Of a stretch of 64,000 bases of DNA, positions 43,501 to 51,827 are shown piece after piece. The notes beneath the pieces are model-generated. The model did no database searches. It was given only the letters and a program-made list of their open reading frames with translations, and was not told the origin of the DNA. Numbering within the stretch: the first letter of the stretch is position 1; every line of letters begins with the position of its first letter. Source of the stretch: Asticcacaulis sp. (GTDB lineage Bacteria > Pseudomonadota > Alphaproteobacteria > Caulobacterales > Caulobacteraceae); contig JANQAC010000002.1 of NCBI GenBank assembly GCA_024707255.1, positions 118,001 through 182,000 of the forward strand. The letters are read 5' to 3'. Position numbers and translations under genes: made by a program.

Positions 43501-45118
43501 TACCTTTAAAGGCGTCGGGGCGACGGAATATGACGGACAGATCACCTTCCAGGCTGCGGGCATCTATCTTACCGTAAGAAATGTCGAAAAATTTGTATTC
43601 ACCGATGGCACCTATACTGCTGCACAGGTGGTTAATCATCCGCCTGAAGTCGAGGGGGCTCTTCACGCCACAATGGCCCGCGGCGGCGAACATGTGGTGA
43701 CGACGGATGAACTGAATTTTCACACGACTAACGGTGCGACTTCAGTCACCTATCATGTTGCCGATAGCTACTCTTTTGGATGGTATTATGGTGGCCTGTA
43801 TGGCGGTTATGTCACCCTTAACGGCTACATGGTCGATAGCTTCACGTCGGATGAAGTGGCCGCAGGGCGGGTGCATTTTGTGCAAAATGGTGCGGCCGAT
43901 ACGATTGGCAGCGAGTTTGGTTTCAGCGTCGTTGCGTATGATGGCGATATGGTGTCCAGCGGCCGTAAACTCACAATGACTGTGGTGGATGATCATGTCG
44001 ACAATGTTTTCCTCGGCGGAACATCGGAGTTGGATCGACTGTACACCGGGCGCGGGAATGATACGCTGATCGGCCTTGCCGGTGACGATACGCTCGATGG
44101 TGGCAAAGGCGCCGATATTATGAAGGGCGGCATTGGCAACGACACCTATTATGTGGACAGCTTCCAAGATCAGGTTATTGAACTGAAGAACGAAGGCACG
44201 GACACGGTGATCTCGTCGGTGCAGTACATTATGGGCGGGTCATACGTCGAGAACGCCACGCTGACCGGCACGCTGAACAGCTATGCGGTGGGTAACGCAC
44301 TCGACAACATCCTGTTCGGTAACAGCGGCAATAACAACCTGACCGGCGGGGCCGGCAATGACCGTCTCGATGGCGGGGCGGGGTCTGACGGCTTGCGCGG
44401 TGGTGTCGGCAATGATGTCTACTATGTAGATAACCTGGGCGACTTCATCGTCGAGAACAAGAACGAAGGGACGGACCTGGTCTATTCGACGGTAAGCTTC
44501 AACCTGGGCGCCCAGTATGTCGAAAACCTGACCTTAAGAGGCAGCGCCAATATCAACGGCCTGGGCAATGCCCTGGCCAATACGATCACCGGCAATGCCG
44601 GCAATAACCTGATCGATGGCCGTGCCGGCGCCGATGTGATGAGGGGCGGCGCGGGGGATGACATCTACTATGTCGACAATGCCGGCGACAAGGTGATTGA
44701 GGCAAAGGACCAGGGTACGGACAGCGTCTATTCAAGCGTGACCTTTGCCATGGGCGGGCAGTATATCGAGAACCTGTACCTGACCGGTAGCGGCAATATC
44801 AACGGCACGGGCACCTCCCAGGCCAACACCCTGGTCGGCAACAGCGGCAAGAACACCCTGACGGGGGGCGCCGGCAGCGACACCCTGACCGGAGGCGCCG
44901 GGGCGGATATCTTCTTCTTCGGCGCCGGCAGTGGCAAGGACACGATCACCGATTTCTCAGCCAGCCAAAACGACAGCCTCAATCTGCACGCCTGCAGCCA
45001 GGCGACGGCGGTGATCACCCAGGTGGGCAATGATACCGTCATCGATCTCGGCGGCGGCAACGTCATCACCCTGACAGGCACGCACAAGGCAGATGTGATC
45101 AGCCATATTACGTGGTGA
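40592..45118 (+). CDS. RTX metalloprotease: four PPC domains, serralysin M10 domain, cadherin-like domain, RTX repeats
   Basis: A type I-secreted zinc protease of about 1508 residues. The ATG at 40592 follows GAGGGGGAAAGC; the frame is open upstream without function. Domains in order: N-terminal ~110 residues; four prepeptidase C-terminal (PPC) domains (about 115-580, each ending in a ... YYLxxxGGYTxxA type strand); the M10 catalytic domain with LVHELGHGLGLAHP (zinc ligands from His713) and the Met-turn YTVMAYND; M10C with a (NG)n run; a cadherin-like domain; then three RTX modules (GGxGxDxYYVD...) ending ...DVISHITW, probably the C-terminal export signal. It leads an RTX cluster ending in its own ABC/HlyD exporter. 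Confidence 0.92.
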   Translation: MNKVVFEGSSFGDGETESKAGGAADVMPHRIGRETVHLVESALERGQILMMSMARLADDYADTVSHGLHVPAFEARVNDITGTHEHLISPVHGGNGFEVAGTDTIPASTGTGEAIGFNSSDIGYASSAADHDWFRLHVVAGISYTISADKLVDLTGQLVGLDDPFLTLRNSSGGVLATNNDHGGTLNAEITFTATSTGDVYLDVNSNSGLLGYYTVGLVDTIGNTTATASALTVGGSKTGLIEDSSDSDWFSITLVAGKSYDFSLTGYSTDGLADPYLELRDAAGNLLTSNDDVSYPGNINSSLHFTATTGGTYYLAASGSALASTQDEAAGIYTIRAVQSNDVYADNSTTTGTLTPGHSVTSVIDSQGDADWFAVTLEAGYIYNFALNGAGGSPLNDPYLELYDANGQRVAFNDDGGAGLNSALSFYAASGGTYYISAESFPNDPPATNIGGYTLSMGARVTPTVDGDNNTTWSATALTVGVTQSANIDTPGDHDWYTIELQAGQGYDFDVKGLSGFNGSLSVYDSSGALLARNDDFGSGTDAHLDFETLTTGNYYLVAEGSGDVTYGGYTITAAAGDRPLLTQSIDWGAKLTPINNVVKVYFANNGETYDGQTSEGWTAYEIQQAMAALTTYSHIVNLTFVRTTNAAEANFKLVTTATLDGGDDGTVLAYMNPPGTTNAGVGVFATDNPYWSDHAGGALDQGGIGFTTLVHELGHGLGLAHPFDNGGTSTVMTGVTDTYDYSGYGWQNQGVYTVMAYNDGWPGGPFHTGPYYGNINGYSTTPMAIDIAALQAKYGANTTYNSGGNTYYLDPGVGHLGHFESIWDTGGTDKISAAKLSADQGAVIDLRPANMYYTDGNGNGNGNGSDGSAYPYNSTSGGAVSRVDDVDGGLTIAAGVVIERADGHAGRDTIYGNDVGNVINGNGGSDTIYSGGGNDSITMNLTLQDSSVGGDVDGGAGNDTLIFNVSKDTFKGVGATEYDGQITFQAAGIYLTVRNVEKFVFTDGTYTAAQVVNHPPEVEGALHATMARGGEHVVTTDELNFHTTNGATSVTYHVADSYSFGWYYGGLYGGYVTLNGYMVDSFTSDEVAAGRVHFVQNGAADTIGSEFGFSVVAYDGDMVSSGRKLTMTVVDDHVDNVFLGGTSELDRLYTGRGNDTLIGLAGDDTLDGGKGADIMKGGIGNDTYYVDSFQDQVIELKNEGTDTVISSVQYIMGGSYVENATLTGTLNSYAVGNALDNILFGNSGNNNLTGGAGNDRLDGGAGSDGLRGGVGNDVYYVDNLGDFIVENKNEGTDLVYSTVSFNLGAQYVENLTLRGSANINGLGNALANTITGNAGNNLIDGRAGADVMRGGAGDDIYYVDNAGDKVIEAKDQGTDSVYSSVTFAMGGQYIENLYLTGSGNINGTGTSQANTLVGNSGKNTLTGGAGSDTLTGGAGADIFFFGAGSGKDTITDFSASQNDSLNLHACSQATAVITQVGNDTVIDLGGGNVITLTGTHKADVISHITW
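43163..43192. repeat. Hexanucleotide tandem repeat (GGCAAT)4 + GGCAGT inside the RTX protease gene
   Basis: Four perfect GGCAAT units and one GGCAGT in frame code for a Gly-Asn run (NGNGNGNGS). The unit is a multiple of three, so slippage would change protein length without a frameshift. Confidence 0.85.
44216..44562. repeat. 347-bp direct repeat, copy in the RTX protease gene
   Basis: Identical base for base to 51064-51410 in the third RTX gene; similarity continues with single mismatches to about 44586. It codes for one and a half RTX modules (SVQYIMGGSYVENATLTG ... NLGAQYVENLTLRG). The second RTX gene has the same protein pattern but many synonymous differences, so the identity reflects recent conversion or duplication between genes one and three. 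Confidence 0.95.
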
Positions 45119-45191
45119 CGGCCTTACGTCGCAGCCGGACAGGCTGCAGCGCTCAACGGATGACACTTTTGGGCCGCAAGTCCGCACTTGC

Positions 45192-45203
45192 AATAACGTT
45201 ATT
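45192..45203. promoter_or_regulatory. Palindrome AATAACGTTATT between the first two RTX genes
   Basis: A 12-bp perfect palindrome 15 bases before the second RTX gene's start codon, in a 99-base gap. A possible operator; could be chance. Confidence 0.25.
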
Positions 45204-45217
45204 CATGGACGAGACAT

Positions 45218-46048
45218 ATGACCACCTTTATCGCGACCCTTGGCAACGACACTTTCACCGGCACTGCCGCCAGCGATGATACCGTTGATTACAGCCGCAC
45301 CACCTCGGCCGATGAAGGCGTGTTTGTCAATTTGACGACGGGCGGCAGCCAGGAAACCTATGGCTCCGGCACGGATACCTTCACATCGATTGAAGGCCTG
45401 ATCGGTACTGGCTACCGTGACGTCATCAGGATATCGGGAACAGCCAATTATCACCTGTCGCTTGGTGGTGGTGACGATGAAATTCTCAGTGATTCAGGTC
45501 TGGGTGCGTGGACTCTGGATGGCGGTGACGGCATCGATTACTGGGGCGCCAATCTCGACGGCATGACCACGAACGTGGCTTTCATCTATGACAGTCTGAC
45601 CGAAACGGGCACACTAACCGGCGGCACGACTCTCAGGAACATTGAAAATATCGGCATCAATTTTGGCACCGGCAATGATACGATTACCATAACAAATGGC
45701 ATCGGCCATATGAGGGACTGGGGAACAACCCTGACCGGCGGCTATGGCGCTGATACTTTTATCATTGATGGTTTCCAGGGGCTGAATAACTATGTCAGTG
45801 GCGGGACCAACGCCCCAAATATGGCGGCGGACAATGATTCCCTGACTCTGGATCTGTCGAAAAGCGATGCGACTGCTCATGTCAGTTACATCTCTGATAG
45901 CTACAACAGTTTCAGACTCGAAATCAGCGGATCGGGTGCCTTCAGTTCCGATGGGTTTGAGCACCTAAACTATACGGCAGATAATAGTGACAATCGCATT
46001 GTCGTTAACAGTCTGCCGGCATTTACCGGCAATGTTTCCCTGCATGTA
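45218..46048 (+). pseudogene. Second RTX protein, 5' part, cut by an IS66 element
   Basis: GGACGAG precedes the ATG. 277 residues survive: an RTX-rich N-terminal region with GGxGxD-like signatures (LSLGGGDDEILSDSG, LTGGYGADTFIID) and beta-helix-like phrases. The frame reads 80 further residues into the IS before a stop at 46288. The remaining 483 residues are at 48658-50109; joined across the duplicated TGCATGTA the two parts give one continuous ~760-residue protein (… VSLHVDGAGGTDG …). The intact protein would have been a type I-secreted RTX protein without a protease domain. Confidence 0.93.
46041..46048. repeat. 8-bp target-site duplication, left copy (TGCATGTA)
   Basis: TGCATGTA directly precedes the IS66-type left end (GTAAGC) and recurs at 48650-48657 directly after the right end. 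Eight bases is the usual duplication of IS66 elements. Confidence 0.95.
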
Positions 46049-46078
46049 GTAAGCATTCGGCGTAGGCCGCAGGTGGGG

Positions 46079-47707
46079 TTATGCCGCCTTCTGTTCGAGT
46101 TGGCGGAGCCGCTTCCAGTTCCAGGGCAGGAGGTCGTCTATTCGGTTGGCTGGGTGAGCGGCGATACGGTCGAGGACGTCCGCCAGCCAGGCCTGGGGAT
46201 CAATGTCGTTGAGCTTTGCCGTGACGATAAGGCTGTACATGGCAGCGGCCCGCTGACCGCCGCGGTCAGAGCCTGCAAACAACCATGATTTTCGACCCAG
46301 GGCGATGCCGCGCAGGGCGCGCTCGGCAGCATTGTTGCTGAGGCAGATTCGTCCATCATCGAGGAAGCGCGTGAAGGCCGGCCAGCGCTTCAGCATGTAG
46401 TCCATGGCCTTGGCAAGGTCGTTGCCGCGCGCCAGCTTGGCGCGTTGCGTCACCACCCAGGCATGGAGGTCATCGACCAGGGGCGCAGATGAAACCTGAC
46501 GTACAGCCTTGCGCTCCTCAGCGCTCTTGCCGTTGATCGTGCGCTCGATATCGAACAGGGCATCCATGCGACGCACCATCTCCAGCGCCATAGGCGATAG
46601 GACGGAGGCCACCTTGCCTTGCGCCACGCGACGCGCATTTTGCTCTGCATCAGCCATGGCAAAGAAGGGCCGCCTGGCATGAACCCAGCAGGCCGCCTCC
46701 AGGATCGGTCCCGGCCTTCGTTCCGAAAGATAGAGCTTGCTGTAACCGCCATAGGCATCGGCCTGAAAGATGCCGTGCCATGTTTTCAGGTGGTCCTGTG
46801 GATGCTCCGCCGTTCGATCCCTTGAATAATAAAACATGGCTGACGGCGCCGATGTGCCGCCGAAGGGCTTGTCATCGCGAACATAGATCCATATCCGCCC
46901 CGTGTCGGTCTTGCCTTTTGCAAGCACGGGCACCGTCGTATCGTCACCGTGCAGGCGTCCGGCCGCAAAGGTGTGGTCTTCGATCCGGCGGATGAGGGGA
47001 TCGAGCACGGCGCAACAGGCGCCGACAGCATCGGCGGCCGTGGACAGGCTGATGGGCACGCCTTCCTTCTCGTAGCGCATGATTTGCCGATTCAGGGGCT
47101 GATGCTGGCCGAACTTCTCAAACAGCATCATGGCCAACAGGTTCGGCCCGGCCCAGGCTCTGGGGATGGTGTGGAAGGGGGCTGGCGCCTGGCTGATCTT
47201 CTCACAGTCCCGGCAGGTGAACGTCTCGCGCACATGCTGGATCACCTTCCACTGGCGTGGAATGACCTCCAGGGTTTCAGTAACGTCCTCGCCAAGCTTG
47301 CGCAGACGATCCCCGCCACAACAGGCGCAGGCTGTGGGACCAGGCACGACAACCCGCTCACGCGGCAGATGCTCGGGGAAGGCCCGGCGCGCCGGCTTAT
47401 TGCGCACGAAGCCTTCGACCGTGGAGGTTTTGGTGGCAGCGGCCTGCGACGCCAGTTCCGCCTCGGTCGCGGTCGCCTCGATCTCTTCGAACGTCATTTC
47501 CATCTGATCGATCAGACGGACACTACGTTCCGAGCGCGGACCGTACAGCGCGTTCTGGAGCTTGGCGATGACCAGCTTCTGGTGCGTGATGGTCGCCAGG
47601 GCGTCAGCATTTTCCGCCTTGGCGGCCGCCAGCTCGGCTTGCGCATGAAGGAGCTTCGCCTCCAAAGCGACCACATTGTCCGGAGTGATTTGGGGCGTCG
47701 TTTCCAT
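46079..47707 (-). CDS. tnpC: IS66 transposase (TnpC type)
   Basis: DDE transposase of the IS66 family, about 542 residues from the ATG at 47707 (the frame stays open upstream toward tnpB). An N-terminal coiled coil (KLLHAQAELAAAKAENADALATITHQKLVIAKLQNALYG) is followed by a zinc-finger-like ACACCGGDRLRKLGEDV and the catalytic core: GRLHGDDTTVPVL, QADAYGGYSKLY and the Glu in SNNAAERALRGIALGRKSWLF. 71 bases separate it from tnpB. Confidence 0.96.
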   Translation of the reverse strand: METTPQITPDNVVALEAKLLHAQAELAAAKAENADALATITHQKLVIAKLQNALYGPRSERSVRLIDQMEMTFEEIEATATEAELASQAAATKTSTVEGFVRNKPARRAFPEHLPRERVVVPGPTACACCGGDRLRKLGEDVTETLEVIPRQWKVIQHVRETFTCRDCEKISQAPAPFHTIPRAWAGPNLLAMMLFEKFGQHQPLNRQIMRYEKEGVPISLSTAADAVGACCAVLDPLIRRIEDHTFAAGRLHGDDTTVPVLAKGKTDTGRIWIYVRDDKPFGGTSAPSAMFYYSRDRTAEHPQDHLKTWHGIFQADAYGGYSKLYLSERRPGPILEAACWVHARRPFFAMADAEQNARRVAQGKVASVLSPMALEMVRRMDALFDIERTINGKSAEERKAVRQVSSAPLVDDLHAWVVTQRAKLARGNDLAKAMDYMLKRWPAFTRFLDDGRICLSNNAAERALRGIALGRKSWLFAGSDRGGQRAAAMYSLIVTAKLNDIDPQAWLADVLDRIAAHPANRIDDLLPWNWKRLRQLEQKAA

Positions 47708-47778
47708 GCCGAAGTGAATCACAAAACCCCTATCTTGCAAAGGAATTTTACGGCTCTCAACCCAATAAACATGCCCGT

Positions 47779-48126
47779 TCAGCCGACACTTTCCGGCTTC
47801 CATGTCATCTGCGGATTGCGCCAATCGATCCCTTCCAGGAGATAGCCCAGTTGGGCTGGCGAGATACTGACACTGCCATCCTTGACGGCCGGCCAGATGA
47901 AACGGCCCCGGTCCAGACGCTTGTAAAACAGGCAGGCGCCTTGGCCATCGTGCCAGATGATTTTGATCTTGTCGCCCTGGCGGCCACGGAAGACAAACAG
48001 GTGCCCGCTCGATGGATCACGCTTCTGGCTCTCCTGGATCATCAGGGCCAAACCGTTATAGCCCTTTCGCATGTCGGTATGGCCCATCGCCAACCACACC
48101 CGAACACCGGCCGGAACCGGGATCAT
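47779..48126 (-). CDS. tnpB: IS66 accessory protein TnpB
   Basis: 115 residues matching IS66 Orf2: VRVWLAMGHTDMRKGYNGLALMIQ, GHLFVFRGRQGDKIKIIWHDGQGACLFYKRLDRGRFIWP. Needed for transposition of IS66 elements. It overlaps tnpA by 4 bases (ATGA), so translation is coupled. Confidence 0.96.
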   Translation of the reverse strand: MIPVPAGVRVWLAMGHTDMRKGYNGLALMIQESQKRDPSSGHLFVFRGRQGDKIKIIWHDGQGACLFYKRLDRGRFIWPAVKDGSVSISPAQLGYLLEGIDWRNPQMTWKPESVG

Positions 48127-48545
48127 AGCCGTCTGGGCGACACCGCCGCCACCACGTCAGCAGCAAATCGAGCGCCGGCTGAGACCGGAATCCGGATCAA
48201 CGATCCATCGGGCATAACGATCTCGACCATGCCCTTGGTACATCCACTTGCACGCTTCGGCGTCTTGGCCTCCGTGTCCTTGCCAGGACCTGAAAGGGCC
48301 GGCACCAAAGCCACGCCAGCCTCCGGCGTCACCGTGACCGCAACGAAATCTCCGGCAGCCTCATTCACACGTTCTGCCGCAAGGCCATCCCGCCAGCGAT
48401 ATATCTGGTGGTTTTGAAGGCCATGCCGCCGTGCTACGGCCGAAACACTGGCCTCTCCCGAAAACGCCTCGTCCACAATTTGACGCTTCTCTTGCCAACT
48501 CCAGGTCCGGCGCTGAACATATATCCCGCTTGTAGCCATCGACAA
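48123..48545 (-). CDS. tnpA: IS66 accessory protein TnpA (helix-turn-helix)
   Basis: 140 residues; the N-terminal helix-turn-helix reads RRTWSWQEKRQIVDEAFSGEASVSAVARRHGLQNHQIYRWRD, as in the IS3/IS66 Orf1 group, followed by a small C-terminal region (VEIVMPDGSLIRIPVSAG). First gene of the IS operon; an alternative start two codons downstream is possible. Confidence 0.93.
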   Translation of the reverse strand: MSMATSGIYVQRRTWSWQEKRQIVDEAFSGEASVSAVARRHGLQNHQIYRWRDGLAAERVNEAAGDFVAVTVTPEAGVALVPALSGPGKDTEAKTPKRASGCTKGMVEIVMPDGSLIRIPVSAGARFAADVVAAVSPRRL

Positions 48546-48649
48546 AACTTTCCAGCACCAGTGCCGGCACTACTGCCAGCACTACCTACAGGCAGATAAC
48601 TGCGCGAAACAAAGGCGAATGAACAAGGCGGCCCTCGCCGGAGGCTTAC

Positions 48650-48657
48650 TGCATGTA
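48650..48657. repeat. 8-bp target-site duplication, right copy (TGCATGTA)
   Basis: Exact copy of 46041-46048; it follows the right terminal repeat (…GGCTTAC). The RTX frame resumes at 48658 in the phase left at 46048. Confidence 0.95.
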
Positions 48658-50109
48658 GATGGTGCCGGAGGAACAGACGGACTGGAAATGAACCTGGCCA
48701 TATTGGGTGCAGAAATACAGAATGTGGTCTGGACAATTACCGGCGATGTGACCGCGTCTTCAAATATCGGGATTTATGATCATTTTGAAACAATCAATAT
48801 GACCCTGGGCGGCGGCAATAACGTCCTCAATATGGGAAACGAGGTTGACACGATCTATTCCGAGGCCGGCCATGACGTCATTAATGCCGGCGGCGGTGAC
48901 GATACGCTCCAGGCCCACTTCTACAACCATACAGCCCTGTCGGTGACCTATCACGGAGGAACCGGCAACGATACGCTGAGCGGCGGCGCCGTGGATGATT
49001 ATCTCTACGGTGACGCCGACGACGACTATATCGACGGCGGTGCTGGAAATGATGCGATCAACGGCGGCGCAGGTGCGGATGTTCTGATCGGCGGCCTTGG
49101 CACCGACACCCTTTTAGGCGGGACTGGCAACGATATCTATTACCTGGATGATTTCCATGATGTGGTAACGGAATCGAAGGGCCAGGGAACGGACACGGTC
49201 TATTCTTCGGTCCAGTATATCATGGGAGGTTCCTATGTCGAGAACGCCATACTGACCGGTAGTCTGAACAGCTATGCCGTAGGAAATGCGCTGGACAACC
49301 AGTTGACCGGCAATAGCGGCAATAACAACCTGACTGGCGGTGCGGGCAATGATCATCTCGATGGCGGTGCGGGGGCGGATGGCCTGCGCGGCGGACTGGG
49401 TAATGATACCTACTATGTCGATAACCTGGGCGACTTCATCGTTGAAAGCAAGGACGAAGGCACGGACCTTGTCTTCTCCAGCGTCAACTTCAACCTGGGC
49501 GCCCAATATATCGAAAACCTGACTCTGACGGGGACAGCCAGCATCAATGGTTCCGGCAATGCTCTGATCAACACCATCACCGGCAATGCGGGTAATAATA
49601 TTCTCGATGGCCGCCAGGGTGCGGACATAATGTCGGGCGGCGCCGGCAATGACATCTACTATGTGGATAATCTGTGTGACAAGGTCATCGAAGCAAACGG
49701 GAAGGGCACGGACATGGTAATTTCCAGCGTGACCTTTGCCATGGGCGGGCAGTATATTGACAACCTGACACTGACGGGGACAGGCAAGATCAACGGTTCA
49801 GGTAACGCGCTGACCAATACCATCATCGGCAACAGCAATGTGAATACACTGAATGGTGGTGCAGGCAACGACACCCTGACCGGCGGAGCAGGGGCAGACA
49901 TCTTCTTCTTCGGCGCCGGCAGCGGCAAAGATACGATTACCGATTTCTCTGCTGTCCAGGGGGATAAGCTTAATCTGGATGCCTATAACCAGGCGACGGC
50001 GGTGATCACACAGGTGGGAAATAACACCGTCATAGACCTAGGTGGTGGTAATATCATCACCTTGACCGGCGTTCACAAGGCGGATGTGACCAGCCATATC
50101 ACGTGGTAA
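48658..50109 (+). pseudogene. Second RTX protein, 3' part, after the IS66 element
   Basis: 483 codons that continue the frame broken at 46048. The content is a beta-roll region (GGNNVLNMGNEVDTIYSEAGHDVINAGGGDDTLQ), then GGTGNDTLSGGAVDDYLYGDADDDYIDGG-type calcium repeats, three RTX modules like those of genes one and three, and the shared C-terminus ...ADVTSHITW. Because the IS right end supplies AAAGG and ATG at 48619 in frame, a 496-residue fragment with all repeats and the putative export signal could still be made if transcribed. Confidence 0.92.
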
Positions 50110-50214
50110 CGTCATTTAGTTGAATCAAACCTGCCAGCAGCCTTATTTGGTGAGGTATGATTTGCATGTAGTTGTCGTTATGATATGCAACTCTTGGTGT
50201 TTTGGGAGGCGCGC

Positions 50215-51720
50215 ATGACGCATATAGTCGGAACCAGTAACGGCGAGAACATTAACGGTAGTGCGCTTGACGATACTATTGATGGTCTGGGAGGAGCGGA
50301 TTTTCTCTATGGAGGTATGGGGAATGACACGCTGAATGGCGGCGATGGTATTGACTTTCTGAACGGTGAGTTCGGCGAGGATATACTTAACGGTGGTGAT
50401 GGTGACGACTGGCTAATTGATACGCACGGGGCAAATAAATACTACGGCGGCAGTGGGAATGATCATATTACTGCCTATTCTGATAGCCTTGGCAGTTTGG
50501 TAGATGCCGGCTCAGGCAATGATGACGTAACTCTGTATGAAGGCAATGTTACAGTAAATCTGGGCGCTGGTGACGACACCATCCTGTTCTTCGGATTTAA
50601 CGGCGGCCTGATTATGTCGGGAGGCGCCGGACGAGACACCTACGATCCCTATACTAGCTTTTACACAGATGACACCGTCATCACTGATTTTCGGGGTGGT
50701 GCGAGCGGTGATGTTATCAAGCTTGGTGACTTGCTCTCGGCGGAGCATTGGTCAGGCACCAACCCCTTTGCCGATGGCTTTCTCAGGCTTGCTCAGTTTG
50801 GCAAGGATGTCTTGCTGCAATTACAGGGCAGTACGATCATCACCCTGCAGAATGTCAATATTGCAAGCCTGACCTCAGCTAATTTCGGCGGTTTAGCCCT
50901 AAACACGCCGCTGTTCCTGGGAACGGCCGGCGCTGACAAACTTACCGGGACAGCGGGTGCTGATATCATGCAGGGCGGCCTGGGTAATGATGTCTATTAC
51001 GTCAACAGCTTTTCCGATGTGGTGACGGAGCTGAAGAGCGAGGGCACTGACACGGTGATTTCTTCGGTGCAGTACATTATGGGCGGGTCATACGTCGAGA
51101 ACGCCACGCTGACCGGCACGCTGAACAGCTATGCGGTGGGTAACGCACTCGACAACATCCTGTTCGGTAACAGCGGCAATAACAACCTGACCGGCGGGGC
51201 CGGCAATGACCGTCTCGATGGCGGGGCGGGGTCTGACGGCTTGCGCGGTGGTGTCGGCAATGATGTCTACTATGTAGATAACCTGGGCGACTTCATCGTC
51301 GAGAACAAGAACGAAGGGACGGACCTGGTCTATTCGACGGTAAGCTTCAACCTGGGCGCCCAGTATGTCGAAAACCTGACCTTAAGAGGCAGCGCCAATA
51401 TCAACGGCCTTGGCAATGCCCTGGCCAATACGATTATCGGTAATGCCGGCAATAACACGCTGGATGGCCGCCAGGGTGCGGATCGCCTGACCGGCGGCGC
51501 CGGGGCGGACATCTTCTTCTTCGGTGCCAGCAGCGGCAAGGACACGATCACCGATTTCTCCGCCTCACAAAACGACAGCCTCAATCTGCACGCCTACAAC
51601 CAGGCGACGGCGGTGATCAGCCAGGTGGGTAATGATACCGTCATCGATCTCGGCGGCGACAATATCATCACCCTGACCGGCACGCTGAAGGCCGATGTGA
51701 TCAGCCATATTACGTGGTAG
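50215..51720 (+). CDS. Third RTX protein (about 501 aa, no catalytic domain)
   Basis: ATG at 50215 after GGGAGGCGCGC; an in-frame start 30 bases upstream lacks this. Calcium-binding nonapeptide repeats begin at once (GLGGADFLYGGMGNDTLNGGDGID), followed by a second region and two of the RTX modules found three times in the other two proteins, and the common C-terminus (ADVISHITW). Bases 51064-51410 equal 44216-44562. After that block the sequence switches to a GRQGAD stretch matching the second gene rather than the first, so the gene is a mosaic. No enzyme motif; a structural, adhesive or surface-layer role is possible. Confidence 0.88.
   Translation: MTHIVGTSNGENINGSALDDTIDGLGGADFLYGGMGNDTLNGGDGIDFLNGEFGEDILNGGDGDDWLIDTHGANKYYGGSGNDHITAYSDSLGSLVDAGSGNDDVTLYEGNVTVNLGAGDDTILFFGFNGGLIMSGGAGRDTYDPYTSFYTDDTVITDFRGGASGDVIKLGDLLSAEHWSGTNPFADGFLRLAQFGKDVLLQLQGSTIITLQNVNIASLTSANFGGLALNTPLFLGTAGADKLTGTAGADIMQGGLGNDVYYVNSFSDVVTELKSEGTDTVISSVQYIMGGSYVENATLTGTLNSYAVGNALDNILFGNSGNNNLTGGAGNDRLDGGAGSDGLRGGVGNDVYYVDNLGDFIVENKNEGTDLVYSTVSFNLGAQYVENLTLRGSANINGLGNALANTIIGNAGNNTLDGRQGADRLTGGAGADIFFFGASSGKDTITDFSASQNDSLNLHAYNQATAVISQVGNDTVIDLGGDNIITLTGTLKADVISHITW
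51064..51410. repeat. 347-bp direct repeat, copy in the third RTX gene
   Basis: Identical to 44216-44562; one mismatch at 51411 and further identity to about 51434. See the first copy for meaning. Confidence 0.95.
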
Positions 51721-51827
51721 GTGTGCGGCGCGTTTTTTGCATGTCGTATGTGCTATAATTTTTTATTTTAGATATATTGGCAAGGGGTGAGGAGATTTGC
51801 TTCTCTCCCCGCCGGATAGAAGCGTTT

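Larger units (their letters stand above)
46049..48649 (-). mobile_element. IS66-family insertion sequence (2601 bp), intact, inside the second RTX gene
   Basis: Imperfect terminal inverted repeats start GTAAGC at both ends (18 of the first 22 bases match: left 46049-46070, right 48628-48649). It is flanked by TGCATGTA duplications at 46041-46048 and 48650-48657. All three IS66 genes (tnpA, tnpB and the tnpC-type transposase) are present, in order and unbroken on the minus strand, so the copy may still be mobile. Its coding direction is opposite to the RTX gene it interrupts. Confidence 0.96.

Noticed and set aside
44041-45118. Repeated GGxGxD-coding DNA, considered as a CRISPR-like or satellite array
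   Set aside because: Units vary in length and sequence, stay in frame and encode calcium-binding RTX repeats; there are no spacers.
45131-45147. Hairpin GCAGCC/GGCTGC after the RTX protease as a terminator
   Set aside because: Only 6 bp, no T-run, and the downstream RTX genes are probably co-transcribed.
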